Positions 31,470 through 43,805 of a stretch of DNA of 64,000 bases are shown piece by piece. The first letter of the stretch is position 1; each line of letters opens with the position of its first letter. The stretch is from Neonectria sp. B-13 (Eukaryota > Ascomycota > Sordariomycetes > Hypocreales > Nectriaceae). A program made the position numbers and the translations under genes. The notes under the pieces were generated by a model that was given only the letters and a program-made list of their open reading frames with translations, ran no database searches and was not told where the DNA came from. The stretch is from NCBI GenBank assembly GCA_002682825.1, contig NOKP01000015.1, forward strand, positions 434,001 through 498,000, read 5' to 3'.

Positions 31470-33697
31470 TCAGCCATTCGGCGCGTGATCTTGTGCCCAT
31501 TGATCGCTCAGCGATGAGCGAAGGAGCATGGTATTCCAGCCGGTCTTCTGTTGAACATAATCTAGAAAGTCCTGAACCATCGTCTGATCCTCTTTGTCTC
31601 CAAAGACACCACCCCCTAGACAAGGTGAGCTTCACTATTCACGACATGATTTACAGAAAATGACTTACAGACTGACAACGAATGTCTCGCAGTAAACAGG
31701 GTGTTTTCTCCTCTTGAGTTGGAGGTAGCAAGTGCGATCACCTGGATAAGGTGGTGTCGAACAATTTGCTGCGTTTCTCAGTATGACCATTCTACACCCG
31801 GTTGAGCCGATTTAGTTCACTTACCTCCACCTTTTTGCCCATCCGAATGTGGTCATACACGGACGCCGCTAGGAACGGTGTGGACATGGCCAGGATAATC
31901 TTCGCAATGTGATAGTACTGCAACCCGACAGCTTGAGCGCGTCAGCTATGGCTCTGACATCGGGTTCAGAGTGCTCAACTTACCATGGAAAGGAGACAGA
32001 ACCCATATCTCGGGTAGCAATCGTCCATCGGGCCGACTTCTTCTTTCTTCGTGGATCGGATTAAACGCAGCAGGTTTTGACTCAAACCAGGCGTCCACTT
32101 CGGCGCCGATAGCCTTCAGGCTTTGTAACGAGCATGGCTCATCAGCAGCAAATGCACAGCCGAGTGCTTTCGCGAGCAAAAACACCATTCGGTTGGCATA
32201 TGCAGCATCGTCTCCCTTCCTGAATACATTTGATTGCAGGAACGTCCCCAGGTCGGTCTTTAACGGTCGCTGCTTGACCAGCGATATGTAGATGTCTTCT
32301 CTGAGACACAACCACGCAGCAGCCTCGCCCAAGCCTCCGTTGAAGTCAAATACGGACATGGAATTCACGATTCGCGAGGTTCCAGTAAGGTGAAGCTCCT
32401 TATCATCGGCTGGATGCTAATTAGCTGGTAGATCGCGGGTTGCACTCGGTTGATCTCACCATCCATCTCTTCATATTGGCGCAAAATGGCAATCGCCGCA
32501 AGAACTTCTTCTTCCACTTGCCCGTCTTGCCCAGAAACGGCCTCGATCAAGAGCTGCAGGCATTTGTCGTAGTACTCCAGCGACTCCGTTGTTGTATCCG
32601 GCATACTTCGGTTGAGATGCCGAGAGGAGAAGGCGCAGACTGCATAACGAAGAACTGGAAAGCAGAGCGCTCGACGCGGGACTTCAATCTCAAAATGGCG
32701 CCTCATGTCAGTAGCATCCGCCTTTTTTCATCAGTCAATGGTTCGACTCCGCGCCAGATTCATCTGAACATACCCATAAAGCCATGTTTTCGATAAAATT
32801 CCTCATTAAGACAGCCTCTTGGCGCGTGAAGGGAACTACTGGGGGCGCCGAAGATGGAGAAAGGCCCTGGTGGGTTGTGGAATGGCTCATTGATGAACCT
32901 TGAGAGGCCGGTCGTGCCCCCAAAATACTAGGGCTCCGTATCTCATATTCCCGGGACAACGGGCTGGGCTGTTCGGTGGGAAGTGCGGAAGGCGAGTGGA
33001 AACTTTCCGGCTTACTGGTATGGTCAGCAGGGGCAGTTAAATACTAGATCCTCGGTATGCATACCGAATCTGCAAGGAGGGACGGCGGGGACTAGACCTG
33101 TAAATTAGCAGGACAATCTTGGCTTAAGCGCTGAACGCTGTGTATCTGCAGTCCGGAGCATGGACATGGACTTACTCTTCCACTTCACTCATCGTAGCTT
33201 CATATAGCTGGGAAAGCTGAGCCGTCTCATCACAGTACTCGACTAAGGATTGATGGTAAGACACCAGAATGGCAAGTCACGTCCAACAGGATTGGCTCGT
33301 TTCACTCACGATTCTTCTCGTGCTGCACCCATGTCTGGGTCTCGGAAAACGAATAGTCTTCATCCACGGAGTCGAGTCCGTTGCGGAAGCGCACCTGAAG
33401 AGATCGGACACATCCAATGCCCGCCTTCAGACACGCCAGGCAAGATGGGAGGTTCTTGTCGCCTTGTTTTCATGTCAGTTGGGGATATAACTTGGGCACA
33501 GTGCTGCAAGGACCTACATCGAACATGACGGACTGTATGCAGGATTAGCCATGGCCGTCTCAATCGAGCGCTTGCAAGTACCTCGACATGCGTTACTGTG
33601 ACGCGACCATCAGCTATCTTGTCCCAAATGTTTGGCCAAGTACTCACCATCCTATCGCCACGCGGCCGGCTCTCTTGGACCCTTCCTTGCCACTCAT
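31470..33697 (-). CDS. 12-exon Zn2Cys6 transcription factor with microexons in the zinc cluster
   Basis: Rebuilt as 12 exons: 33697-33648, 33595-33582, 33532-33518, 33462-33310, 33242-33176, 33097-33065, 33014-32774, 32721-32460, 32409-31984, 31931-31825, 31768-31669 and 31615-31470, giving 537 aa. The start MSGKEGSKRAGRVAIG leads into the cluster CNACRVRHVRC then DKNLPSCLACLKAGIGC, which appears only when exon 1, a 14-nt exon, a 15-nt exon and exon 4 are joined: CX2CX6CX6CX2CX6C. Downstream, VPFTRQEAVLMRNFIENMAL, ADATDMRRHFEIEVPRRAL and VFDFNGGLGEAAAWLCLRED match ARCA-like Fungal_trans_2 regulators. Every junction keeps frame. Three acceptors are AAG. It is a nuclear DNA-binding regulator; its targets are unknown. 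Automated gene callers will probably miss the N-terminus. Confidence 0.85.
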
Positions 33698-34294
33698 GGT
33701 CCGTCTGTTGCAGTATCAAGCACGAACAAGCAGTAGGCTGTAGGGACCTGGAATTGGAGCTTGTCGTCCAGTCAAGAAGCTTTGAGTAAGTAAATCACGT
33801 GCGCGCATTAGATCGGACGTGGTACCCCGCAAGGACTCCAAGAATTGAGTGGGGTAAGAAATCCCCTTTTCAGTAGCTTCAAGACTACGAGCAACGGGCG
33901 TGCTAATTACGACTCTCCGTGTGGCCCATGTCGGGTGGCAACGTTCACAAATCACATTTGGAAATTTCAAAACGGGCTTGATCCAGAACGGCATAATTTA
34001 CTGATGGTGGTAGTCTAGCGTCGGCAAGCCCGTTGAACCATGTGGCCCCCAGACTGCTCCTCGAGTCACGCCTCAAGACGGACATTCCCATTTGCTCCAA
34101 CTTGCCTCTTCAAAATGCGATATACCATCAAATGATATACCCTTCGGTCACTATCTCATCACAAGTCCACCCTCGCCTGGTGGATCTTTAGTACATGGTA
34201 GCTGTTTCTCATGTCTGTTTGAAATTCCAACACATCCTCGGTCACGACGCCCCAAGCTCACTCCAGCCTCGCCATTGCTGCACCTTTTCCAGTC
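33698..34294. other. Intergenic upstream of the 12-exon regulator
   Basis: About 600 bp between the regulator start and the stop of the MFS gene, both on the minus strand. It should contain the regulator promoter. No gene or repeat is seen. Confidence 0.4.
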
Positions 34295-35840
34295 CTACTC
34301 CCGATGAAGTGACGTGTTTTCACTGTCCTTTGGTTTCGGAACAAGCAACCAGCTGATTGTCGTTGCCGCTAAAAGTGCACACAGCATCGGCTGCAGAATC
34401 GCAACGCCCGCCTTGGCCGCAAGGAGACCCGTCACAATGGGGAAAAAGCAGCCGCCTAGTTGTGCAAACACAAACACAAAAGCCAAAGCCGTGGAATAAA
34501 TTCGAGGCGAAAATAGTTTGGAGCCGACCGAGATTCCCTGTGCAGTTTTTAGCATCCGAATAATGACCCATTTCGCAGGAGGCTTACTGTAGCAAAGTAA
34601 GGGCCCATGAAGAATCCCAAAAGACTGATTGAAATGGAAGCGGCGATAATGTTGGGTACCCTGACCTTAATTAGCCATATCTCTCGCGTCTCAAGGAAGC
34701 ACTTACAGCCAGAATAACAGTTGAAGACCGATGCACAGAATGCTGAAGAAAAATATCATCTTTCGGACTCCAAATCGATGGGTGGGTTCCGCCAGAAGCA
34801 GCCTCCCGAGTAGTGAGCCTCCGTTGAAACCGGCCGGGATGTAGCCCATTTGCGATAGGTCTCCATTACGAACAACGACCAGATATTCCACAACCCAGCC
34901 ATTCGCGGTGAGTGTTGCCCCCAAAAAGCAAAAGAAAAAGAGACTCAGCAGCCAAACGCTCCGTGTTTTCAATGTCTCTTTAATGAGGCTGAACGCACTG
35001 TCGCCCTCAGAGGTGCTCTCTGGAGCAGAAGCCAACTCTGCATCCACAGTACTCGTGGCATCATTGTGAGTTTGCTTCCGTTTATATCCAACACTATCCC
35101 GAAAGGCAACAAACACAAGAGCCACGTTAACAAGGCCTATAGCCAAGGGAAAGAGGAAAAACAGATACCAGTGAGAGGTCTCCCCCGCAGAGGCCACTGC
35201 CGTCGCGACAAAGGGGCCGCAGAGACATCCAGCCATGTACATGGCGTGGATCACAGCAAGCCACCTGTGTGCCCCCTTAGTGCCGGCAACGAAGGTATTG
35301 CCGTGCGTGTCTTGGTAGGCTTGACCCAGACTCACCAGCCAGAAGGTGATGGTATACAGCACGAACGGGGGCCCCCATGCGCGCAGAGCATGCGCGACCA
35401 CCTGTAGCACCGCGCCAAGCAGAAGCATAGCGCCGAGGTCGAACTTTTGGGAGAGGTGGGTGTTTGTCATGGCTCCCGACAGCCATCCCATGAAGTTGGC
35501 CCCATACCTGCGGAATTGTCCCCTTGTTAGTGGTTATGGATATTGTTTGGTGGGTTGCACTCATCACCCACACTGATGAGACTATAGCCGTGTTGATCCC
35601 GTAGTCTCGGATGACATATGGGACCAAGGCTCCGACACTGCCATCATTGACGCCTGCGACGAAGAATGAAAAGCCAGCACTCGTGATCTTCAAAATGGTC
35701 GCTCGGTCAAGTTTTGAGTCGGTCGCGTTTGATGGTGGCTCTGGAGGTTCCTCTCCACCATCCAAGGCGTTGTTTGGGCGGCTAGCAAGCTCGTACGTCT
35801 CAGAAACCAAGTTAGGTTCAAGCTCTGTGGTCGTCGCCAT
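34295..35840 (-). CDS. MFS transporter (fucose-permease-like family)
   Basis: Four exons: 35840-35572, 35507-34707, 34660-34588 and 34537-34295, giving 461 aa. A hydrophilic N-tail of about 45 residues is followed by twelve expected membrane helices. Recognisable segments: AGFSFFVAGVNDGSVGALVP (TM1), SSVYGANFMGWLSGAMTNTH formed at the first splice junction, LGQAYQDTHGNTFVAGTKGA, the central charged loop, GWVVEYLVVVRNGDLSQMGY, and FAQLGGCFFPIVTGLLAAKAG near the end. The pattern fits the fungal MFS group related to bacterial fucose permeases and yeast BSC6. It lies at the plasma membrane; the substrate is unknown. It follows the 12-exon regulator in the same orientation, which is suggestive but not proof of co-regulation. 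Confidence 0.8.
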
Positions 35841-37577
35841 TGCGGGCTTCAAAATACTCGAGAGTGAAGTCGATAATGAGAAGTCCGGGTCTCAATTCTA
35901 GATCTTGCTGGGCGGTGTAGGGTTGAAAAGGAAAGGAAGGATGAAGGATCCGCGTTATGAGGAACAGAGATGTCATGTCAGGTACTCTCAAGTGAACTGT
36001 GAATGGCTGCATCTCGTTCAACCAGCCCCACTCGGCATATCGGACCGCATGGCTAAGCATCGGGAATACGTCGGCCACGGTAAATCCCATCAGGCAAGCC
36101 AGACTTGGCGCAGTAACTTACTTGATCCGAGGTGCAAGTTAGTCGTTGAGAGAATGTTTCATTAATTGGAATAATTGATTTGTGAAGATTATCCAGAAAC
36201 CGCGCCGTTTTATCGAGTGTATACGTAGATGGGTAAAATGTGCAGCACGCAACCTACCCTAGACGCTCGGCCACCAACCCAAATCTCTTGACCGGGCTGA
36301 CTTTGGCTCCTCAATAAGAAGTCTACTGGAAGTCTATGATCAGATGGATTGACTCTGGACGCCATAATCGGTTTGTGACGTACCAAGTAGGTGGTTTTTA
36401 TCCAGAGTTAAGTGATATATTGTCATCCTTGAGTAGTAGCTGACTTTGTCTACTTAGCTTTCTGTTCATGTACTCCAGTCACAGTCAGCAAGGTCGTCAA
36501 ATTAAGGAACAGAAATAAAAGCAAAGAACCTTTAAATTCTATAGATACACTCACAACATCTTTTTAATAGGCTACAAGAATTAGGCGACAGTGCATTCAG
36601 CTTCTAAGGACTCAAGAACAGTGAGACCGGAGAGGCGAACTTTATTTCCCTTGCATGCCTGGTCATATCACGAGAATAAGCCCGCTAGTCTAGGAGAAAC
36701 GTTTGGAGGTCATTAACATGCGCGACGATAAGGAAGTAACTAAAGTAGTTAGCATTGCGACTTATCCTGATGTCTCTTTGTAGACTGACATGGTGCGTCG
36801 TTGGACGCGGTTACAACGTCTACTGCTTATTTACTCGACCGTCCACTAGTGTCAGCGGGACCAAAGTAGATGTCTTGGCTGATCACAATGCATGTGGACG
36901 ACGGTGGCGTAAACGTCTTGTGGTCGGTGGGACTCCCTCACACAATCTCGCCGATTCACACAGATCCTAGCTCGTGCCACCCCAGGTACCCATAAGCTTA
37001 AAGCTAAAGAAGAAAGCCTATTAGGCCCAGCAATTGCGCTACCAATCTCCTGCGCAGGTTCTGGCCACCTTCCGCTTCGAGCAACAACCGGGGCATGATC
37101 GACCGGCCCAAGCCATTTCGCGAGCCCAGGGCTTGATGTCGACATCCCCTCACCACACCAAACGACCACACCCAACTACCGCAACTGGACTTTGCCAAGA
37201 GTCATTGCAGCGACTCTGAGAATCCGGTCCAAAGAAATAGGAAGGCCAAGCGTCAGCGCATGGGTGGCCCGGTCGATGTCCAATGGACAAAGGAATCTTG
37301 ACGTTACATGCTCGGTTACATCGCCCGGCACGCACATGTAGCAGCACCCATACATCCTTGCTGAGGCGCAGATGCTGTACACACCTGCCCTTACTGTTGG
37401 ATAGACCTTGTCGAGACGTGATCATGCTGGCCCGTCTCACGCCTAGCCACAGACACGTCAACGAGGAATGTGATGACGCGAGGCAACGCTGAAGGGCCCG
37501 AAAGCATTTAAGCATCATAGGTAGGCTCCTTCATCCACATTTATCTCCATCAAAGATCCATCGTTTCAACCTTCGAA
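35841..37577. other. Intergenic between divergent MFS and methionine permease genes
   Basis: About 1.7 kb with no supported gene. AT-rich at 36150-36750, with many short poly-A/T tracts. It holds both promoters. No RNA gene or repeat was identified. Confidence 0.45.
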
Positions 37578-39328
37578 ATGGCAGAACACGCCAAGGATCC
37601 ACTGACTGCCGAAGTTGGCCAGAAGACGGTCGGGAGCGAGGATGAACCTCACACCGACAATGAAAGCACCATCGAGGCTCAGCAATACTCCTACACCGAG
37701 GACAGAAAAATCGGTATTACCGGTTCCGTTTTCTTGATTCTGAACAAGATGATCGGAACTGGAAGTAGGTTTGCCATCCCTCAACTATTGTGCCGCAACT
37801 GACCAGCCTCAGTCTTCTCAACCCCGTCTAGCATCTTTGCAGCGACCGGATCCGTTGGTATCAGTCTGATGCTGTGGGTTATTGGCGGCCTGCTCACATT
37901 TTTCGGACTCAGCGTTTTCATGGAATTCGGCCTTGCCATTCCTCGTTCCGGCGGCGAAAAGAACTACCTCGAACGTGTCTATCGTCGACCACGTTACCTA
38001 GCGACATGTGTTCTGGCCTCGCAGATGATTCTTCTTGGGTTTTCTTCAGGAAACTCTCTTGCTTTTGGCAGATACATTCTTTTCGCATCCGGTCGTGAGG
38101 TTCCGGACGGCTGGGAGGCTCGCGGTCTTGCCATCCTTTGCGTAACCATCGCCGTTGTCCTCCACAGCACGTTGCCGAAATGGGGAATCCGACTCTTCAA
38201 CGTCCTCGGCGTTTTCAAAGTAGTCATCCTGCTTTTCATCGTCTTTGCCGGATTTGCCGCCCTTGCAGGCCACCGACTCGTCCCGAACCCACACAACTTC
38301 GATAATGCTTTCAGGATCGAGACTGGAGATGGTTACGGAGGCGGAGGAGCATATGCCTACTCAAACGCCCTTCTCAACATCATCTACAGTTACAAAGGGT
38401 GGGAGAACGCCAACTACGTTCTGAGCGAGCTCAAACACCCCCGAAAGACACTGTCAATCGCGGCGCCTCTGGCCATCGGCGGCGTCACAATCCTCTACGT
38501 GCTTGCCAACGTTGCCTACTTTGCCGCGATCCCCAAGTCGGACCTTGCCAAGTCTGAAGTCATTGTGGCTGGTCTGTTCTTCCGGAACATCTTTGGAAAG
38601 AGTGCCGCGGCTCGCAGCTTGCCAGCGTTTGTCGCACTGAGCAACTTGGGAAACGTCCTTGCTGTCTCTTTTGCACACGCTCGTTTGAACCAAGAATTGG
38701 CCAAGGAAGGGTTGCTGCCATTCAGCAGCTTCTGGGCATCGAACCGACCTTTCAACGCCCCAGCTGCATCCGTAAGTTTCCCTCCATGTTATTCAACTTA
38801 TCCTAACCAGATGCAGCTTTTCATTCATTGGATCGTGACAGTAATTGTCCTCGTCGCTCCTCCCGCAGGCCCAGCGTACAACTTCATCGTCAACCTGTAC
38901 GTCAACCCCGCTCCCCTTACCCATTAACAATTAGCTAACAATAGATTCCTAGGTATACCTACCCGGGTGCTTGGATCAACGGCTTTGTCACTGCTGGTCT
39001 TATCTACCTTCAATGGACAAAGTCTGAGAACTGGACCTCACCTTGGCACACATATCTTCCTATCTCCATCTTGTACCTCCTCTCCAATATCTTCCTGGCG
39101 TTCGTGCCATTTATCCCACCCGAGGGTAGCTGGAACGCGGATGGCTATCCTTACTACGTGTTCCCTGTTGTAGGAGTGGCCGTTTTGATTCTGGGTGGAG
39201 TTTACTGGGCCTTTTGGACCAAGGTGTTCCCTCGAATTGGTGGATACAAGATTGTTGCTGATCGGACTTTTGATGAGAGTGGCACGGAAGTCGTTAGGTA
39301 CCGCAAGGTCGTTGTCAAGAAGGATTGA
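37578..39328 (+). CDS. MUP1-like high-affinity methionine permease (LAT/APC family)
   Basis: Four exons: 37578-37764, 37813-38771, 38817-38896 and 38953-39328, giving 533 aa. The cytosolic N-tail of about 45 residues is rich in Asp/Glu/Thr and precedes IGITGSVFLILNKMIGTGIF, the TM1 signature of the LAT/MUP1 group, formed across the first intron. Further marks are LAIPRSGGEKNYLERVYRRP, YSYKGWENANYVLSELKHPR, PAGPAYNFIVNLYTYPGAW (formed across intron 3) and an Arg/Lys-rich C-tail. Yeast MUP1 imports methionine; substrate assignment here rests on family similarity. Intron 2 is 45 nt and in frame, so it could be misread as coding. A second, related permease starts at 63198. Confidence 0.85.
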
Positions 39329-39560
39329 GTACATATCCTCCTAGTGGAGATTAATCACACAAGCTATCTGCATGGAGATGAACAGCACATTGAATTCACA
39401 GAGCAATTACTATATACCATGGCTCATACTGATTTGCAAGCGGCTTGCTGCTCTTCCTTCTCGGTTGATATTGATTGCGTTAACCAGCTCTATCGTCAAG
39501 TCATCTGATATCGACGCCTCGGTGAAATTAGCGAAGTCTCTGATTTGCATTAACATCCCT
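39329..39560 (+). repeat. Dispersed diverged repeat, copy A
   Basis: About 230 bp immediately after the permease stop that matches 46479-46735 in the same orientation. Shared blocks include ATCACAC(A/T)AGCTATCT, CATT(G/A)AATTCA, TATACCATGGC and GTCGTCAAGTCATCTGAT-like sequence. On the minus strand both copies encode a similar peptide (NFTEASISDDLTIELV here, NFTEGLTSDDLTTQLV in copy B), followed by a stop, so the element seems to come from the 3' end of a protein gene. The source family is not recognised. Confidence 0.65.
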
Positions 39561-39749
39561 GCTCAGAGCAAGTGAGAATGTGGAAATCGGTCCACAGTAG
39601 ACGACTTCCCCGTGAACGGGCATGGCTCCATTCTGATAGAATATGGAAGGTTCTTTGGCCCAAATTCTTGAGCTTGCAACTGATAAGGGCTTAGAGTCTG
39701 AGTAGAACTGCTACGTATATTGTCACACCTCCAAGCCATCACCTGTAAC

Positions 39750-40543
39750 GATGTTGAGGTCGCGAGACAGGGGAATTTCGCCGATTTTGTATAACACCGT
39801 CAAATCACAGAACCTCTTACTATGACTGGGAGGGACCGTTCGCCCTTGTTCAGCAGGGCTATGTTTTGATTGCTCCAGAATACCAGGGGCAGGGTTATGA
39901 TACCCCCAGGGATTCATGTTCGAGGCTAGTGTATCGCATACCAACGACGTTAGCTATGCTGTCAAAGCGGCGGGGCAGGCCCCGGGCAAAAGGACCACCC
40001 ATCAATGGGTAGCTGTTGGGCATTACGCATTCGCCAAAACCACCGCATTTGTATCGCTGCCTTTGTCATTATACCATGTGATCATTGGTGGTCCAGATAG
40101 GTCGAATCTTATATACTACTTAGGCGTGGAGGCACTTCGAAGAGGATATGAACGGCTGTCCCGAATGGATTGCGATATTCTCAAGGTATACTGCTTGGGG
40201 TTCCTCCGTTTCAGCTCCCCGGTCATAGTCTAGGCTTTCAAACTAATCATATTCCTGAAATCGCGAAAACACTGCTGGCTGAGGAGTTCCAGTTTTGACG
40301 TAATTCGACATCAAGATGTGCTTCTTTTGTTATCGTTTGGGCTTCGATCACACCGATATTCAGACTAGCTCTATGGGCGAACCAATGTAGCCATTTCACG
40401 TTCACGTTACGTAGTGCTCTCCGAATCGTGCTCTTGTCCACGAGGACCAGTCTGTTGACTCTGGGTATTTATCTGCCGGGTTGTCTCGAAGTTGGGAAGC
40501 TGCTTCGTTAGGTGTTGCTCCGTTGACGAAGATTTATGAGTGA
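39750..40543 (+). pseudogene. Decayed alpha/beta-hydrolase (secretory-lipase-like) gene
   Basis: Coding traces on the plus strand run in order but in different frames: ISPILYNTVKSQ at about 39775, YYDWEGPFALVQQGYVLIAP then EYQGQGYDTP at 39818-39906, FEASVSHTNDVSYAVKAAGQ then HQWVAVGH at 39916-40020, and a C-terminal trace SAGLSRSWEAASLGVAPLTK ending in TGA at 40541-40543. At least two frameshifts separate the blocks, and the nucleophile elbow expected just after VGH (G-x-S-x-G) is absent. No spliced model restores one frame. The block order resembles fungal secreted lipase-like hydrolases. I treat it as a dead gene. Confidence 0.65.
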
Positions 40544-41196
40544 GTTAAAGCCCAGAGTATCGCGCTTTCAACTCGATGTCAGCTCAGTGGGTAGATAGTC
40601 GTTACTGGTCAATTACTGGGTTCTATTTCCTGGTGGAAGATCAGTTGGGCAAGGTGGAGCGTAGCGAGGACATGATCTAATGAGTGGCTAGGGTCCTTCG
40701 CTTCTTGAGAAACCCTCCATCCTGGTTAATTTTAACCGAAACTCACCCAAGAAAAAACCCTGTAAGTTACGGAAGACCCTGAGCAGATCATTTTTGTCTC
40801 GGATTCTGAGCAACATCTGGAAGACTGGAAGCGAGGCTTCCCCGCACTTTCCATCTCAGGGCTCCCCTGTAACAACTGGGGAGACCTAAGAACTGCCGAT
40901 GTGTAGCTCGATTGTCCCCCTCAGCACTATTGGTATGCCCAGACTCAAAGAGGCCAAGGGCGGAAAGGGGTAATATCCCCCACCAATCCGAGCGCAAATC
41001 TGCGTCAAGCAACAGCGAACTAGCTGCCAGAGCGGGAGGGGTAAGATCGAATATATTTGCCGACTAGGTATGCCTCGGGTCCATGGCCCCTAGCCCCAAA
41101 TGCAGGCAGAATATAAAGGGGCAACACAGCTGTATGTGCAACTTGTGACAACATCAATGGACCTGGACCTGGAATGGACTGAAGCCATCCGCGAAA
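40544..41196. other. Intergenic, promoter side of the TRI12-like gene
   Basis: About 650 bp without a supported gene. The last part leads into the MFS start; AATATAAAGG at about 41108-41117 is a plausible TATA-like element 80-90 bp ahead of the ATG. Confidence 0.4.
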
Positions 41197-43286
41197 ATGA
41201 CTTCTGCCGACGACAAGCTCCCTGTCAACAGGGATGAAGGACCTCCGCAGCCGCATCGCAAAGAACTTGCCGTCGTCCCCATCCAGCAGGCTGCTGTTGA
41301 GGATGCGTACCATGTCAAGCTCAGTTGGAGATCGTGGGTAAGCGAGCATCCCATCAACACGTCGGATATGTTGTTGACCTAGCAATAAAAGATCGTAGTC
41401 TTCTGCACCTGCTTTGCGTACGTCTTCCTCGCCCCACGATGGCCGCTTCTTGGCTCTAGCTAACGAGCTGTTCAGCATCATGTCTCAGGTGTTTGTTGTG
41501 GTTGCAGCCGGATCAGTCATCGCATTTATTGTCCGTGACCTTGGCGACGGCGCTATCGCAGGATGGATTATCCAGGTACCGCTTCCTCCGTCCCCCAGCT
41601 GGATTCTGGAGTTCTCACTGATGACTGTCGCAGGGTCCCTTGCTGATGCAAAGTGTGCTGTCGCCCGTTGTTGGGCGCCTGTCCGATGTCCTCGACCGGA
41701 AGTATCTTGCCTCAGTCCCGCCTCTGATTGCATTCGCTGGAGCTGTCATCTCGGCCAAAGCGACGTCTATGAGTATGCTCATTGGGGGCGGTATTCTGAT
41801 CGGGACGACGTTGTCCACGATTGGCATTGTTCAGGCCATTCCCTCGGAAATCCTCCCTCTCAAGCATCGAGCCATTGCAAACGGGCTGGCCTTCATCGGC
41901 GGCTCTCTTGGTGGAGTGTGAGTTTCCTATTTAGGCGGACTCCTTTGCCGCAATGCTGACGAAATCTCTTGTAGAATTGGTTCTTTGGGTGCTGGAGCTG
42001 TCACCAATGCCAACGCATCTGGATGGAGGTACATCTTTTGGATGCAGGCCGCATTCCACCTTGTTACTTCTTTGGGTCTGTTCATTTTCTACTGGCCTCC
42101 GAAGCGAACAGAGCATCCCAAGATGTCCATCAAGGAGTGTCTCTGGGCATGCGACCCCATTGGGTCCGTCCTCTTCGTTAGCAGCGTATCACTCATGCTC
42201 CTGGCCCTGAATTGGTCGGGGGGGACCTATCCGTGGTCCGACATCCATGTGATTGTACCATTAGTTGTTGGGCTTGCCTTGCTTGCCTTGTTTGGCTTAT
42301 ACGGTAAGCGTTCTTTCCAGAGACTAACATTCTGGGTTAATATTGACGTGTATCTAGAATGGAAAGGAAGGTCGGATGGCCTTGTGGCTCATGTCTTCTT
42401 CCGGCAAAACGCAAATTTCGCCCTCTCCGTGTTCGCCTTCGGTGTTGAGGGCTGGGTTTTCTACTCAGCTGTCAACTCCATTGTGCCACAGATAATCCTT
42501 CACTTGGGGTTCGAGACGGACCCATGGCGAATTTCTGTTCGCATTCTCGGCTTTACTCTGGTGAATCTGGGCCTTTCAGTCCCCATTATTCTATACTCCA
42601 CCAAGTATAAGGATCTCAAGTCTCCTCTCATACTGTCTTTCACCTTCTTCATCGTCGTGTACGTTCTAGCCCCGTGTCTGTTCCTTCACGCACGCTAATC
42701 ATGTCCACACAGATCAAGCTGCTATGCAGTGATTCGGCCATCGTGGAACACTGCCCAGCATGTTTTTAATGTCCTGATGGGAATCGGGCAGTCAGCACCT
42801 CTGACACTTCTGGTCGCCTACGTACAATTCACCGCTCCACATGCCTACCTATCCACGGCCACGGGACTCGCATTTTCCACTCGAGCAATCGGCGGGGCCT
42901 TCGGATCCGCTGTTCTGGATGCTATAATTAACGGGCGGCTAACTTCACATTATGCTCCTGCCGTAGCCAAGTCCGCCGTGGCTGCAGGGTTACCAGAAAA
43001 GAGTGTGCCGGCGTTGCTGCAGGCCCTGGCCACAGGCGAAATCGGGACCAGCGACATCGAGGGCGCCAACAGCACAGTTTGGAATGCCGCCATATCAGAG
43101 AGCAGATGGCAATATGCATACGCCTATCGCTTGGCTTGGTCAAGCGTCATCCCGTTTGCTGTCTTAGCCCTCGCTGCTGTTGTTAGCCTTACGGGTGTAA
43201 AGGAACTGATGACTGAGAAGGTAGAGGCTACAGTAGAACATATCGAACATGGTAGAACGGATGAGGATGAAAAGGGAGTGGCCTAG
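41197..43286 (+). CDS. MFS multidrug/siderophore-type transporter, TRI12-like
   Basis: Seven exons: 41197-41337, 41392-41417, 41476-41575, 41634-41917, 41975-42303, 42358-42658 and 42713-43286, giving 584 aa. Exon 2 is only 26 nt. Recognisable parts: SWRSWIVVFCTCFAIMSQ at the start of TM1 (joined over two introns), SPVVGRLSDVLDRKYL (MFS motif A), ISAKATSMSMLIGGGILIGT, RAIANGLAFIGGSLGGVIGS, SGWRYIFWMQAAFH and a charged C-tail. The length and about 14 helices fit the DHA2/TRI12 group of fungal efflux pumps (toxin self-protection, siderophore or drug export). The physiological substrate cannot be told, and no biosynthetic core gene is nearby. Plasma membrane. Confidence 0.82.
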
Positions 43287-43805
43287 TATCAGACTATTTG
43301 TTCTTCGCTTACAATTCCACCTAATATTCACGGAGTAAGATCCAACGTACTGTCCCAACAGAGAATGATGCTGTCATGGCGAAATTTCTCAATTTTGCCT
43401 TGCCTTGGATTGACATAAAAATGCCGTGGTAGTATTCAGTATTACTTATAGGACAATAACTTTATTTTCCCTTGATTCTATCTTATTTGATCTACTGGGT
43501 CCTTCTTTCCTTCTTTTGATCCCTTTTCTTTAACATGAGAAATCTCCATTTTAATCTCTTTTTCGACTAGGGCTGCTGGCTTCAGAAAATTGGTAGAAAG
43601 GCACGGAGCTAGTGAAAGTTTGGTGTTAATATAGCTAATATACGTAGAATGTAATTTCCTCCGCCTCCTGGATTTCTTATCGAAATAAGCCGACATGAGT
43701 CTGAGGAATACGGGACGGAAACATGCTTAAGCCTGGCCACTAGCTTCCTGACTTAAGCTCTGAAACTCTCCCTTTGTCGGCTTTTCGCTCGAACGATGGC
43801 GATCT
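43287..43805. other. Short intergenic between convergent genes
   Basis: About 520 bp, AT- and pyrimidine-rich at 43440-43560, with no supported gene. It serves as the 3' flank of both the MFS gene and the isochorismatase-like gene. Confidence 0.4.

Noticed and set aside
33716..33994. 92-codon minus frame upstream of the 12-exon regulator
   Set aside because: It cannot be joined in frame to the clear MSGKEG start, and no motif is present; treated as promoter.
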